A DNA stretch of 64,000 nt from Microbacterium foliorum (GCF_003367705.1 NZ_CP031425.1:2108001-2172000), one strand, 5' to 3'. Positions 16,412 to 27,381 are shown, counted from the stretch's first letter. Numbers and translations are program-made. The notes: a model not told the origin generated them from the sequence alone.

Positions 16412-17652
16412 TGGCGGCGCCCACTGAGGGCGCCCGCTCCCGTCGCTCCGGGTCGACTCGGCGGCAGTTCCTCCTCGGAGGAGCTGTCGCCGGTGTCGGC
16501 GCGGTCGCAGCGGTAGGAGCGGACATCGCCCTGAATCGACCCTCGACGGACAGCACGGCCGTCTCCACCCCGATGAACGGTACCGAGACCGTGCCGTTCT
16601 TCGGCGCGCATCAGGCCGGGGTGGACACCGCCGCCCAGGCGCACGGAGTCTTCGTGGCCCTCGATCTGCACGTCGACACCGACCGGACCGCGCTGACCCG
16701 CCTGATGCGCATCCTCACGGACGACGCCGCGCGCCTCACACAGGGACGGCCCGCGCTCGCGGACTCCGAACCCGAGCTCGCGCTCTCTCCTGCGCGCCTC
16801 ACCGTCACATTCGGCTTCGGTCCCGGATTCGTCGCGCGGGCGGGTGGCACCCCGCCGACCTGGCTCGGTCCCCTCCCCGCCTTCCGCGTGGATCGGCTGC
16901 AGCCCGAATTCTCCGACGGAGACCTGCTGCTGCAGATCGCCGGAGACGATCCGCTGACCGTCGCCCACGCCCTGCGGATGCTGCTGAAGGACGCGCGCGG
17001 GTTCGCCGACGTCCGCTGGACCCAACAGGGTTTTCGCCGCGCCTACGGCACCGAACGTCCGGGTACGACCATGCGCAACCTGTTCGGCCAGGTCGACGGC
17101 ACCACCAACCCGGAGCCCGGGACGGCCGACTTCGACCGGATCGTGTGGACCGAGGAGGGCTGGCTCTCCGGAGGCACGGGCATGGTCATCCGCCGCATCC
17201 GCATGGACCTCGACAAGTGGGACCGCCTCGATCGCAGCGGCCGCGATGCCTCGGTCGGTCGGACTCTCGCGAACGGCGCACCCCTCACCGGCACCAAGGA
17301 GTTCGACGAGCCGGACTTCGAGGCGAAGACCGCGATCGGCTTTCCGGTCATCCCCGCGTTCGCGCACATCCGTCGCGCTCGCGGCGACGGGACCGAGCGG
17401 ATCTTCCGGCGCGGCTACAACTACGACGAGCGTCCGAGCGGTGCCGAGGTCTCCGAGTCGGGTCTGCTCTTCGTGTGCTTCCAGGCCGACATCGAGCGCC
17501 AGTTCACGCCGATGCAGAAGCGCCTCGACGAGCTGGATCTACTCAACGAGTGGACCGTTCCGATCGGCTCGGCCGTGTTCGCCGTGCCACCGGGATGCGC
17601 CGAAGGCGGGTTCATCGGTGAGACCCTCCTCACGGGAGGGGTGGGCGCATGA
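16411..17652 (+). CDS. Tat-exported DyP-type heme peroxidase
   Basis: This 413-residue protein belongs to the EfeB/DtpA group. A twin-arginine signal STRRQFLLGGAVAGVGAVAA (R17, R18) sends it folded across the membrane. DyP hallmarks are the GQVDG loop (226-230, distal D229), the proximal heme histidine in AFAHIRRA (H319) and RGYNYDE. It is the right length for a class I/A DyP. The neighbouring PCu(A)C and CopC genes recall the Streptomyces DtpA-ECuC-Sco copper cluster, in which the DyP protein is needed to mature a copper oxidase. It overlaps both neighbours, so expression is coupled. Confidence 0.93.
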   Translation: MAAPTEGARSRRSGSTRRQFLLGGAVAGVGAVAAVGADIALNRPSTDSTAVSTPMNGTETVPFFGAHQAGVDTAAQAHGVFVALDLHVDTDRTALTRLMRILTDDAARLTQGRPALADSEPELALSPARLTVTFGFGPGFVARAGGTPPTWLGPLPAFRVDRLQPEFSDGDLLLQIAGDDPLTVAHALRMLLKDARGFADVRWTQQGFRRAYGTERPGTTMRNLFGQVDGTTNPEPGTADFDRIVWTEEGWLSGGTGMVIRRIRMDLDKWDRLDRSGRDASVGRTLANGAPLTGTKEFDEPDFEAKTAIGFPVIPAFAHIRRARGDGTERIFRRGYNYDERPSGAEVSESGLLFVCFQADIERQFTPMQKRLDELDLLNEWTVPIGSAVFAVPPGCAEGGFIGETLLTGGVGA

Positions 17653-19100
17653 GCGTCCGTGAACGCCCCGTCGTCTCCCCTCGAGATCCCGGCGGGCCGC
17701 CTCGTCGACGCGGAGGCTCCCCTCTCGGCGCCCTGTTGCTGCGCCTGCACTTCTACGCCGGGATCCTGGTGGGCCCGTTCATCCTCGTCGCGGCACTCAG
17801 CGGCGCGCTCTACGCGCTGACCCCGCAACTCGAACAGGCAGTATACGCCCACGAGCTGCATGCGCCGGCACCGGATTCCACGGTGCCGCTCGCCGCGCAG
17901 ATCGAGGCCGCGAACGCTCACGTGGGTGCAGGGACGGCACTGTTCGCCGTACGCCCGGCACCGGAACCCGGAGACACGACGCGCATCATGTACGCCGTGG
18001 ACGGTCTCGGCCCGAGCGAGTCGCTGGCCGTGTTCGTCGACCCCGGCACGGCGCAGGTCCGTGGGGAGCTGGTGGTCTACGGCACCAGCGGCGCCACTCC
18101 CCTGCGCACCTGGGTCAGCAACCTGCACCGTACCCTGAACCTCGGCGACCCCGGCCGGGTGTACAGCGAACTCGCGGCCTCCTGGCTCGGGATCATCGCC
18201 ATCGCCGGCATCGCGCTCTGGGGGATCCGGCTGCGCAAGGCCAAGGTCAAGCGCGATCTCCTTCGCCCCGACCCCGCCCATCGCGGGTATCGCAGGCTGT
18301 TCGGCTGGCACGCCTCGCTCGGCGTATGGGTGCTTCTGGGAGCACTGTTCCTGTCAGCCACGGGAATCACCTGGTCGCAGTACGCCGGGGCGAACGTCGA
18401 CACCCTGCGGGCTGCCCTCGACTGGGGAACCCCCACGGTCAGCACCAGCCTCGACGGCACGACGGCCGCGGCCGACGGACACGCGCATCATCACGGCGCG
18501 GACAGCGCCCCCAGCGGATCGGCGAACCCGGCGACGTTCGACGCGGTCCTCGCGATCGCGCAACGACAGAACGTCAACACCGGACAGGTGGAGATCAAGC
18601 CGCCCGCCGAGCCCGGGGCGGCCTGGACGGTCCGTGAGATCAAGACCGGATTCCCCACCGAATCCGACTCTCTCGCGATCGACGGAACCACCATGCAGGT
18701 GGTCGACCGCGTCGACTTCGCCGACATCCCGCTCGCAGCCAAGCTCGCGAGCTGGGGCATCAACATCCACATGGGGGTGATGTTCGGACTCGCCAACCAG
18801 ATCGTGCTGTTCGTCGTCGCTCTCGCCATCGCCGCCATGGTCGTGCTCGGCTACCTGATGTGGTGGCGACGGCGTCCGGGGCGCAACCCGTCGCGGATCG
18901 TCGGAACCCCTCCAGGGCGGGCGCTCCGGGGGGCGCCGTGGTGGGAGATCGGGATGGTCGCAGTCATCGCGGTCTTCGTCGGTCTCTGGCTGCCGTTGGT
19001 CGGCTGGACGCTGCTGGGGTTCCTCGTCCTCGACACGCTGATCCCCTGGGTGCGCCGCGCGGCACACGCCCGTCGGCCACCGGGACATCAGGAGGTATGA
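17649..19100 (+). CDS. PepSY-associated transmembrane protein with histidine-rich loop
   Basis: This 483-residue PepSY_TM protein starts with the typical first helix LRLHFYAGILVGPFILVAALSGALYALTPQLE, has further helices near 178-195, 222-240, 375-402 and 430-470, and two extracytoplasmic PepSY-like segments. Relatives are iron/copper-related membrane reductases or siderophore utilisation proteins. A distinctive feature is a histidine cluster (HAHHH at 278-282) in an exposed loop, a plausible metal site. The ATG overlaps the DyP stop (ATGA). It is probably the electron-input or metal-handling part of the cassette. Confidence 0.85.
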   Translation: MSVRERPVVSPRDPGGPPRRRGGSPLGALLLRLHFYAGILVGPFILVAALSGALYALTPQLEQAVYAHELHAPAPDSTVPLAAQIEAANAHVGAGTALFAVRPAPEPGDTTRIMYAVDGLGPSESLAVFVDPGTAQVRGELVVYGTSGATPLRTWVSNLHRTLNLGDPGRVYSELAASWLGIIAIAGIALWGIRLRKAKVKRDLLRPDPAHRGYRRLFGWHASLGVWVLLGALFLSATGITWSQYAGANVDTLRAALDWGTPTVSTSLDGTTAAADGHAHHHGADSAPSGSANPATFDAVLAIAQRQNVNTGQVEIKPPAEPGAAWTVREIKTGFPTESDSLAIDGTTMQVVDRVDFADIPLAAKLASWGINIHMGVMFGLANQIVLFVVALAIAAMVVLGYLMWWRRRPGRNPSRIVGTPPGRALRGAPWWEIGMVAVIAVFVGLWLPLVGWTLLGFLVLDTLIPWVRRAAHARRPPGHQEV

Positions 19101-19194
19101 CGCCGGCTACCCTTCGCCGACGGCGCCGTCAACCCGCTGCCGCGCGACCGGTGCGCACTCTATGGTCGCCATCACACACACGAGAGGAGTCACC

Positions 19195-19371
19195 ATGTCC
19201 ACACCGATCCCCCCGCTGGTCCCGCGACCCGACGACGACGCCGACATCGACGGCGTGCCGCAGCGCGAGGTCGACGGCGAGAAGGTCCTCGACACCGATG
19301 TCGACGCGGATCAGGTCGACGGGGTCACGGCAGACCGACTCGCGGCGGAGCAGCCGGCGGACGCCGACTGA
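19195..19371 (+). CDS. Small highly acidic protein, unknown function
   Basis: This 58-residue protein has a clear AGGAG ribosome site five bases before the ATG. It has 15 aspartates but only two lysines, four arginines and no cysteine. It reads as a short low-complexity chain with a repeated V-D-G motif: DGVPQREVDGEKVLD, then DADQVDGVTADRL. No known domain is visible. It resembles small conserved actinobacterial hypothetical proteins I cannot name. A long hairpin follows it. It could be disordered and bind a cation or a basic partner, but that is a guess. Confidence 0.6.
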   Translation: MSTPIPPLVPRPDDDADIDGVPQREVDGEKVLDTDVDADQVDGVTADRLAAEQPADAD

Positions 19372-19398
19372 GCCGCTTCGCGACCGAACCGACTCATG

Positions 19399-19438
19399 AC
19401 TGCGGGGCAGGGCCACCTCGGTGGACCTGCCCCGCAGT
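19399..19438. terminator. Long hairpin between convergent genes
   Basis: A perfect 13-bp stem (ACTGCGGGGCAGG pairing with CCTGCCCCGCAGT) encloses a further 4-bp CCAC/GTGG stem. It has no T-tract and lies between the small acidic gene and the convergent 94-aa gene, so it may stop transcription from both sides. Confidence 0.65.
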
Positions 19439-19456
19439 CTGTGCTCAGCGCGTCTT

Positions 19457-19741
19457 TCAGGTCGCGTAGAGCGGTGGCAGATGCGGAATGGGGATCGGCC
19501 TCGTCGCCCTGCTCGGATCCTGGATCCGTGCGACCTCCTCCAGCACCTCCTGCGCGTTCGCATACCGTGCCGACAGCGGCAGATCACGAAGCCAGACGAC
19601 CTCGACCTCCGTGTCCGCGTATTCATAGACGCAGCCGACGACGTTGCGCGGGTCATCGACCGGGTAGCGACGGTCATTGATCACCCACTCCGACGGAGTG
19701 ACACGATGAAGCACGTATCTGGGCTCTGGATCTCCTGTCAT
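19457..19741 (-). CDS. Hypothetical protein, 94 residues
   Basis: The ATG at 19741 has a near-ideal GGAGGG ribosome site seven bases upstream. The protein has a beta-rich core (YVLHRVTPSEWVINDRRYP, VVGCVYEYADTEVEVVWLRDL), then a helix (NAQEVLEEVARI) and a proline-rich end. No family is recognised. The look is of a small soluble actinobacterial protein of the kind often annotated only as hypothetical. It is monocistronic. The 100 bp before it hold no clear promoter. Confidence 0.65.
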   Translation of the reverse strand: MTGDPEPRYVLHRVTPSEWVINDRRYPVDDPRNVVGCVYEYADTEVEVVWLRDLPLSARYANAQEVLEEVARIQDPSRATRPIPIPHLPPLYAT

Positions 19742-19841
19742 GCGGTTTCCCTCCAACACTCATCCCCCACTCCGATGATCTGTCGGAGAGGTGCCCAAGC
19801 ACAGCCCCCTTGACAGGCTTCGAAGTGGCGTCGAGTGCGGA

Positions 19842-20531
19842 TCAGCCCGCAGGGCGGATCGTCAGATCCGTGAGAGCCGCGTCATCCGGAAGGTCGAGCG
19901 CCGTCAGAATCGTGGACGCGACGGATTCGGCCGTGATGAACCGTTCGGGTTCGTACTCGCGGCCCTCCTGCTGATGCACGCGCTCCTGCATCGGGGTGGC
20001 GGTGCGACCCGGGTAGATCGACGTGACCCGCACACCGTGCTCCGACTCCTCAGCTCGCAGGGAGTCGGCCAGCGCCCTGAGCCCGTGCTTGGAGGCGGCG
20101 TACGCCGACCACCCGGCATGGGCGTGCAGGCCCGCCCCGGAGTTGACGAAGATCACCCGCGCTCGGGAGACGCGCAGCACCGGGAGCAGGAGGCGCGTGA
20201 GTTCTGCAGGTCCCACGAGGTTCACCGCAAGCTGCCGCTCCCACAGGTTCGCCGGCAGGTCGGCCACAGGGCCGAGGTCGACGACACCCGCGACGTGGAT
20301 GAGAGAGTCGATGCGTTCCGGAAGCGGCTGCTTCGAGAACGCCCACGACAGACGCCCCGGCTGGGCGAGGTCGCCGACGAGGGCGGTGGCCCCGGGCAGT
20401 CCGGCGGTGATCTCCTTGGCGCGTCCGGCGTCACGGGCGAGGATGGTCACCTGATCGCCGCGCTCGAGGAGGCGGCGCGCGACGACCGCGCCGATCCCCG
20501 ATCCGGCACCGGTGATCAGGTGTGCACGCAT
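19842..20531 (-). CDS. Short-chain dehydrogenase/reductase
   Basis: This 229-residue classical SDR has the cofactor motif TGAGSGIG at residues 7-14, the catalytic tyrosine and lysine in AYAASKHGLRAL, and a serine in the preceding VNSGAGL strand. The cofactor loop RDAGRAKEI suggests NADP(H). The substrate cannot be told. Its ATG lies 1 bp beyond the rsfS stop, so it is the last gene of the nadD-rsfS operon, a position I infer to be incidental rather than functional. Confidence 0.88.
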   Translation of the reverse strand: MRAHLITGAGSGIGAVVARRLLERGDQVTILARDAGRAKEITAGLPGATALVGDLAQPGRLSWAFSKQPLPERIDSLIHVAGVVDLGPVADLPANLWERQLAVNLVGPAELTRLLLPVLRVSRARVIFVNSGAGLHAHAGWSAYAASKHGLRALADSLRAEESEHGVRVTSIYPGRTATPMQERVHQQEGREYEPERFITAESVASTILTALDLPDDAALTDLTIRPAG

Positions 20532-20532
20532 G

Positions 20533-20919
20533 TCAGTCGCGGTCTGCGGCCGCGGCGGACTCGGAGAGCTCGAACGGGACCACCGGGCAGTCCTTCCACA
20601 GACGCTCGAGACCGTAGTACACGCGCTCCTCCTGGTGGAAGACGTGGACGATCAGGTCGCCGAAGTCGAGCAGGACCCAGCGGGCCTCCGCACGGCCCTC
20701 GCGGCGGACCCGCTTGTGACCGGCCTCGATGAGGCGGTCCTCGATCTCATCGGCGATCGCGGCGACGTTGCGCTCGCTGTTTCCGGTGACCAGCAGGAAG
20801 ATGTCGACGAGCGGAAGAGGCTCCGACACGTTGAGCGCGACAAGATCCTCACCGCCCTTCGAGACGGCGGCGTCTGCCGCGAGCTGGAGCATCTCTTCGG
20901 CGGTTTCAGGTGACTGCAT
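20533..20919 (-). CDS. rsfS: Ribosome silencing factor RsfS
   Basis: This 128-residue DUF143 protein binds ribosomal protein L14 and blocks subunit joining when nutrients are low. The family marks are LVALNVSEPLPLVDIFLLVTGNSERN, GWVLLDFGD-like text (here ARWVLLDFGDLIVHVFHQEERVYYGLERLW) and a short acidic tail. It is downstream of nadD as in many actinobacteria, and its ATG overlaps the previous stop (TGATG). Confidence 0.94.
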   Translation of the reverse strand: MQSPETAEEMLQLAADAAVSKGGEDLVALNVSEPLPLVDIFLLVTGNSERNVAAIADEIEDRLIEAGHKRVRREGRAEARWVLLDFGDLIVHVFHQEERVYYGLERLWKDCPVVPFELSESAAAADRD

Positions 20920-22079
20920 CAGAACACATTCGTGGTGAAGGCGACGATCAGGGAAACGCCCAGCGCGAGCGCAAGACCACCCGCCACGATCGCGAGGATG
21001 AGCATGAGCTTGTTGCCCTTTTCGGGGGCTGGCGGGCGGATGACCTCGCCGGCGGGCTTGATGGTGCTGACCGCCGCGCTGGCGGCGATCGGCGTGGGCG
21101 AGGATGCCGGGGGCAGCTCGCCGTCGATGAGCACGGCGTCGATGTCCTTGCCATCGGTCGTGCCGTGCGCGTGTCCCTGCGAGCCGAGGCCCCGGGGCAG
21201 CTCGTAGGAGCCCGTGATCAGGATCTCTCCGGTGGACGCGACCGGTCCGGAGAGATCACCGTCGCCTGCGGACGGGGTGAAGATCAGGGTGTTCGGAGCG
21301 AGGTGCTGGGATCCCGTCGAGTCGCCGACCGTGAGCAGCTCGTCGAACGACGGGGCGAACGGCGCGCGGGCCTCACTCGGGTCGGTCAGAAGGTCCTGCC
21401 CGAATGCCGGGTTGACCGTGGGATTCTCCTCCGCGGCGATCTCGGCGGCATCCGCGTCGTCGACATCGGCGAGGACATCTGCGGACTCAGCGGAGTCCGT
21501 CTCGTGATCGGCGCCGAGGCCGAGCTCCGCGACCGAGGCGGCGGGGTCCTCGTCGTGCGTCTGCAGGGCGGACTCGTCTGCGGCGAGAACGGGCTCGTCG
21601 CGGACGTCGTCGACGACGTCGATGGTCTGTGCCGGCTCGCCTGCTGACGGAGCGATCGCGGCGCTCACGGGGGCGGGAAGCTGTGCGGCATCGGAATCGT
21701 CCGCGTCAGCGTCGTCCGCGTCAGCGTCGTCCGCGTCAGCGGACGTCGCGGAGCCGGCACGCTGTCGCTCGAGCTCTCGAACCTGGCGGCGCGTCAGGCC
21801 TCCGGCACCCGCGGGCGAGGTGGGGATGGTGGGAGTCGTCGCGGCGGCGGATGCGGCATCCGACGATTCGGTGCTCTCGTCGTGCTTCTGCGGACTCGCG
21901 TCGCGCTTCTCGGCGCTCGTGTCGCTGCGCTCGGACGCTGCGGACGTCGCGTCGGGCACGGCTGAGGCGGCCGCTGCAGCCTCCTCCGCGGTGATGACCG
22001 GCGTGGAACCCGTCAACCGGATCTCACGCAGCTGCTTTCGCGTCAGCGGACCCTGCTCCTGCCGATCCGATGTACTCAT
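20919..22079 (-). CDS. Acidic alanine-rich protein with C-terminal membrane anchor
   Basis: This 386-residue protein sits between nadD and rsfS, overlapping both. It starts with a short basic region ([14 protein letters not shown]), which recurs once as [14 protein letters not shown], a paired motif that may bind something. The rest is disordered and rich in alanine, aspartate and serine, including a run of ADADD units encoded by a 15-bp repeat near 21697-21745. The C-terminus has one transmembrane helix (about 358-383), so the body faces the cytoplasm or the outside depending on orientation. The start was set at the ATG overlapping the nadD stop. No enzyme domain is visible. Confidence 0.75.
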   Translation of the reverse strand: MSTSDRQEQGPLTRKQLREIRLTGSTPVITAEEAAAAASAVPDATSAASERSDTSAEKRDASPQKHDESTESSDAASAAATTPTIPTSPAGAGGLTRRQVRELERQRAGSATSADADDADADDADADDSDAAQLPAPVSAAIAPSAGEPAQTIDVVDDVRDEPVLAADESALQTHDEDPAASVAELGLGADHETDSAESADVLADVDDADAAEIAAEENPTVNPAFGQDLLTDPSEARAPFAPSFDELLTVGDSTGSQHLAPNTLIFTPSAGDGDLSGPVASTGEILITGSYELPRGLGSQGHAHGTTDGKDIDAVLIDGELPPASSPTPIAASAAVSTIKPAGEVIRPPAPEKGNKLMLILAIVAGGLALALGVSLIVAFTTNVF

Positions 22080-22678
22080 GCCTTGCTCCGATACAGATGA
22101 TGCTTCGCGATGTATTGAACGACTCCGTCGGGAACGAGATACCAGACCGGCTCGTCGTCTCGGACCCGCGCACGGCAGGCCGTCGACGAGATGGACAGCG
22201 CCGGCACCTCCAGTTGGCTGACGTTGTCGCTGGGGAGGCCATCTGTGCTCAAGACGTGTCCTGGGCGTGAGACCGCGACGAAGTGGGCCAACTCCCACAG
22301 TTCATCATGGTCCCTCCAACTGAGAATCTGCGCCACGGCGTCGGCACCGGTGATGAAGAAGAGCTCGGCGTCGGGACGCCGTTCCTTGAGGTCGCGCAGG
22401 GTGTCGATCGTGTAGGTCGGCCCTTCGCGATCGATGTCCACCCGACTCACGGTGAACTGCGGATTGGATGCCGTCGCGATGACCGTCATCAGATAGCGGT
22501 GCTCGCTCGGCGTGACCTCGGCCTTCTGCCAGGGGCGTCCGGTGGGCACGAAGACGACCTCATCGAGATCGAAGGAGTGCGCGACCTCGCTGGCGGCGAC
22601 CAGGTGCCCGTGATGGATAGGGTCGAAAGTGCCGCCCATCACACCGATGCGCGCCGGACGCGAGGTCGTGTCGTTCAT
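22076..22678 (-). CDS. nadD: Nicotinate-nucleotide adenylyltransferase
   Basis: This 200-residue enzyme makes deamido-NAD from nicotinate mononucleotide and ATP. The nucleotidyltransferase signature [12 protein letters not shown] lies at residues 15-26, and the second motif [28 protein letters not shown] at the C-terminus gives the ISSTxxR phosphate site. The length is standard. It is coupled by ATGA to the anchored acidic protein and precedes rsfS. It follows a 74-aa membrane protein whose stop is 6 bp away. Confidence 0.95.
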   Translation of the reverse strand: MNDTTSRPARIGVMGGTFDPIHHGHLVAASEVAHSFDLDEVVFVPTGRPWQKAEVTPSEHRYLMTVIATASNPQFTVSRVDIDREGPTYTIDTLRDLKERRPDAELFFITGADAVAQILSWRDHDELWELAHFVAVSRPGHVLSTDGLPSDNVSQLEVPALSISSTACRARVRDDEPVWYLVPDGVVQYIAKHHLYRSKA

Positions 22679-22684
22679 AGGCGC

Positions 22685-22909
22685 CTAGTGGCCGTGCCCT
22701 GCCTCGTGGCCGTCCTTGCCGTGGCGCGCAGCCCAGGCGTCCGCTTTGGCGGAGTGGCGGTTGGCGACGTTCTTGTACGACATGGTGACGAAGCCGAGGA
22801 ACGCGAAGACGATGATCGCGACGACGCCGAAGATCAGGGTCTCGAGCTGGACGTTGCCGTGGTGCTCGGTCTCGGCGGCGGCCATCGCGATCTGTGCGAC
22901 GAGGTTCAT
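22685..22909 (-). CDS. Small membrane protein with histidine-rich tail
   Basis: This 74-residue protein has one transmembrane helix (about 22-45, LETLIFGVVAIIVFAFLGFVTMSYKNV) and a C-terminal tail HGKDGHEAGHGH with four histidines. It is conserved in position between proA and nadD in related genomes as far as I recall, but has no assigned function. The ATG at 22909 has GGAG five bases before it; a longer frame lacks such a site. The tail could bind a metal. Confidence 0.7.
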   Translation of the reverse strand: MNLVAQIAMAAAETEHHGNVQLETLIFGVVAIIVFAFLGFVTMSYKNVANRHSAKADAWAARHGKDGHEAGHGH

Positions 22910-22975
22910 CGTGACTCCGTTTCGTGGCTGGCGGGCTTGGCCCACCAGGAGCCACAGCGCCCCCTAGTCTAGCCC

Positions 22976-24229
22976 TCAGCTGCGGGTCTGCCCCGACCCA
23001 CGCGCCAGCCATTTCGTGCTCGTCAGCTCGGAGAGTCCCATCGGGCCTCTGGCGTGCAGCTTCTGGGTCGAGATGCCGACCTCTGCACCGAAGCCGAACT
23101 CGCCCCCGTCGGTGAAGCGGGTCGAGGTGTTCACCATGACGACGGCAGAGTCGACCTCTGCGAGGAACCGCTCGGCGTTGCGTGTGTCGGTCGTGATGAT
23201 CGACTCCGTGTGGCCCGTGCTGTAGCGACGGATGTGGTCGAGGGCGTCGTCGAGGCTGTCCACGACCTTCATGGCGATGTCGAGGCTGAGATACTCGGTC
23301 GCCCAGTCCTCATCTGTCGCGGGGATCACATTCGAGACGAGTCCGGCCACCATGTCGTCGCCGTGGATCGCCACGCCCTCGCTCTGCAGCGCGCTCGCGA
23401 CGAGGGGCACCAGGCGCGGCGCGGCCTGTCGCAGCACGAGCACGGTCTCGACCGCGTTGCAGACGCTGGGCCGCTGCACCTTCGCGTTCACGACGATGTC
23501 GCGCGACCAGTCGTCGGGGGCGCTCTCATCGAGCACGATGTGCACGTTGCCCGCACCGGTCTCGATGACGGGAACGGTCGACTCGGTGACCACGGTCTCG
23601 ATGAGACCTGCGCTGCCGCGAGGGACCAGCACATCGATGTAGCCGCGTCCGTTCATCAGCGCCTTCGCACCGTCGCGGCCGAAGTCATCGACCGTCTGCA
23701 CGGCCTCAGGGGTCACCCCGGCACTCTGCAGCGCCTCGCGCATGATCTGCACGAGGACCGTGTTCGAGTCGCGGGCTGCGCTGCCGCCGCGCAGCACGAC
23801 GGCGTTGCCGGAGCGCAGAGCGAGAGCGGCGATGTCGACGGTCACGTTCGGCCGGGCCTCGTAGATCGCTCCGACCACGCCGAACGGCACGCGCACCTGC
23901 TCGAGCGTCACCCCGTTCGGCATGCGGTGCCCGCCGACCACGCGTCCGACCGGGTCGGGCAGCGCCGTGACCTCTCGCACCGCCGACGCGAGCGCACGCA
24001 CGCGCTTCTCGTCGAGCCTCAGCCGGTCGATGAGCGAGTCGCCGATGCCGTCGGCCTCGCCGCGGGCGACGTCGCGGCTGTTCGCCTCGATGATCGTCGC
24101 GGCGTTCTGCTCGAGGGCGACCGCGATGGCTTCGAGCGCACGGGCCTTGTCGTCGCTCGTCAGTGCGGCGGTGGCGCGGGACGCCTCCTTGGCACGCGCG
24201 AGGCGCACCTGCGGGGTCTGGTCGGTCAT
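22976..24229 (-). CDS. proA: Glutamate-5-semialdehyde dehydrogenase
   Basis: This 417-residue enzyme catalyses the second step of proline synthesis, reducing gamma-glutamyl phosphate with NADPH. The ALDH-superfamily catalytic cysteine is C257 in RPSVCNAVETVL. Upstream motifs are PFGVVGAIYEARPNVT and ALRSGNAVVLRGGSAARDSN. It follows proB. The start lies six bases after a TAGACT hexamer that contains the proB stop codon, so it may have its own leaderless promoter besides read-through from proB. Confidence 0.95.
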   Translation of the reverse strand: MTDQTPQVRLARAKEASRATAALTSDDKARALEAIAVALEQNAATIIEANSRDVARGEADGIGDSLIDRLRLDEKRVRALASAVREVTALPDPVGRVVGGHRMPNGVTLEQVRVPFGVVGAIYEARPNVTVDIAALALRSGNAVVLRGGSAARDSNTVLVQIMREALQSAGVTPEAVQTVDDFGRDGAKALMNGRGYIDVLVPRGSAGLIETVVTESTVPVIETGAGNVHIVLDESAPDDWSRDIVVNAKVQRPSVCNAVETVLVLRQAAPRLVPLVASALQSEGVAIHGDDMVAGLVSNVIPATDEDWATEYLSLDIAMKVVDSLDDALDHIRRYSTGHTESIITTDTRNAERFLAEVDSAVVMVNTSTRFTDGGEFGFGAEVGISTQKLHARGPMGLSELTSTKWLARGSGQTRS

Positions 24230-24238
24230 CCGCCCAGT

Positions 24239-26580
<2,342 letters not shown>

Positions 26581-26597
26581 CTACTGTCGTGCTGTGA

Positions 26598-26855
26598 TCA
26601 CTCGGCAGCGGCGACGATGTTGACGACCTTGCGGCCGCCCTTCGCACCGAACTGCACCGCGCCTGCGGCAAGAGCGAACAGCGTGTCGTCGCCACCACGG
26701 CCGACGTTCACGCCGGGGTGGAAGTGCGTGCCACGCTGGCGGACGATGATCTCGCCGGCGAGAACCTGCTGTCCACCGAAGCGCTTGACGCCAAGTCGCT
26801 GAGCGTTGGAGTCACGACCGTTACGGGTGGAGCTTGCGCCCTTTTTATGTGCCAT
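26598..26855 (-). CDS. rpmA: 50S ribosomal protein L27
   Basis: This 85-residue protein starts [17 protein letters not shown], the flexible N-terminus that reaches the peptidyl transferase centre, and has no cleavable extension of the Firmicutes type. [21 protein letters not shown] completes the family signature. It lies 18 bp after rplU in the usual rplU-rpmA-obgE order, with a GAGGAGA ribosome site. Confidence 0.98.
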   Translation of the reverse strand: MAHKKGASSTRNGRDSNAQRLGVKRFGGQQVLAGEIIVRQRGTHFHPGVNVGRGGDDTLFALAAGAVQFGAKGGRKVVNIVAAAE

Positions 26856-26873
26856 GTCCTGGTCTCCTCGGTC

Positions 26874-27182
26874 TTACTTGATGCCGGTGATCTTGACGCG
26901 CGTGAGCTCCTGACGGTGGCCCTGGCGCTTCTTGTAGCCGGTCTTGTTCTTGTACTTCTGGATGATGATCTTCGGGCCGCGGAGGTTGCCGATGACCTCA
27001 GCCGTGACCTTGACCTTCGCCAGCGAGTCAGCGTCGGTGGTCACCGTGGCGCCGTCGACGAGCAGCACGGCGGCCAGCTCGATCTTCTCGCCCGAAGCAG
27101 CCTTGACACGGTCGAGCTGAACGATCGTGCCGACCTCGACCTTCTCCTGCCGCCCACCGGCGCGCACTACTGCGTAAACCAC
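26874..27182 (-). CDS. rplU: 50S ribosomal protein L21
   Basis: This 102-residue protein reads [18 protein letters not shown] and ends with [19 protein letters not shown], as expected for L21. The GTG at 27182 gives the normal length; the frame stays open further upstream but that part is leader RNA. A promoter lies about 145 bp upstream, leaving a long structured leader. Confidence 0.97.
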   Translation of the reverse strand: MVYAVVRAGGRQEKVEVGTIVQLDRVKAASGEKIELAAVLLVDGATVTTDADSLAKVKVTAEVIGNLRGPKIIIQKYKNKTGYKKRQGHRQELTRVKITGIK

Positions 27183-27356
27183 TTCATACCTGTTTCGTTG
27201 GGGAGCTCGCGGCTCCGAGATCTCACGGGAAGACTGTTGCTTGCATGCATCGCAGGGCGACGGGCACGAATGCAAGACTCTCCGCTCCGACCGTCCAGGA
27301 CGACGCGGCATACGCACCAAGGGACTACTTTACCGGATGCCGGACACTGTGGCAAA
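27183..27356 (-). promoter_or_regulatory. Promoter and structured leader of rplU-rpmA
   Basis: TTGCCA (27351-27356) and TAAAGT (27328-27333) are spaced by 17 bp, a good housekeeping promoter. Transcription would start near 27320, giving a leader of about 138 nt. The leader can form two hairpins: one with CTTGCAT/ATGCAAG arms and one with GGAGC/GCTCC arms close to the start codon. This suggests autoregulation or another RNA-level control, which is unproven. Confidence 0.6.
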
Positions 27357-27381
27357 ACGCGCCCTCCGGTGTGTCCGGTCC

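Noticed and set aside
19785..19800. GGAGAGGTGCCCAAGC resembles the 5' half of a tRNA-Ser
   Set aside because: Only about 16 bases match the general pattern. No anticodon arm, T arm or matching 3' acceptor strand follows, so it is chance or an unprovable remnant.
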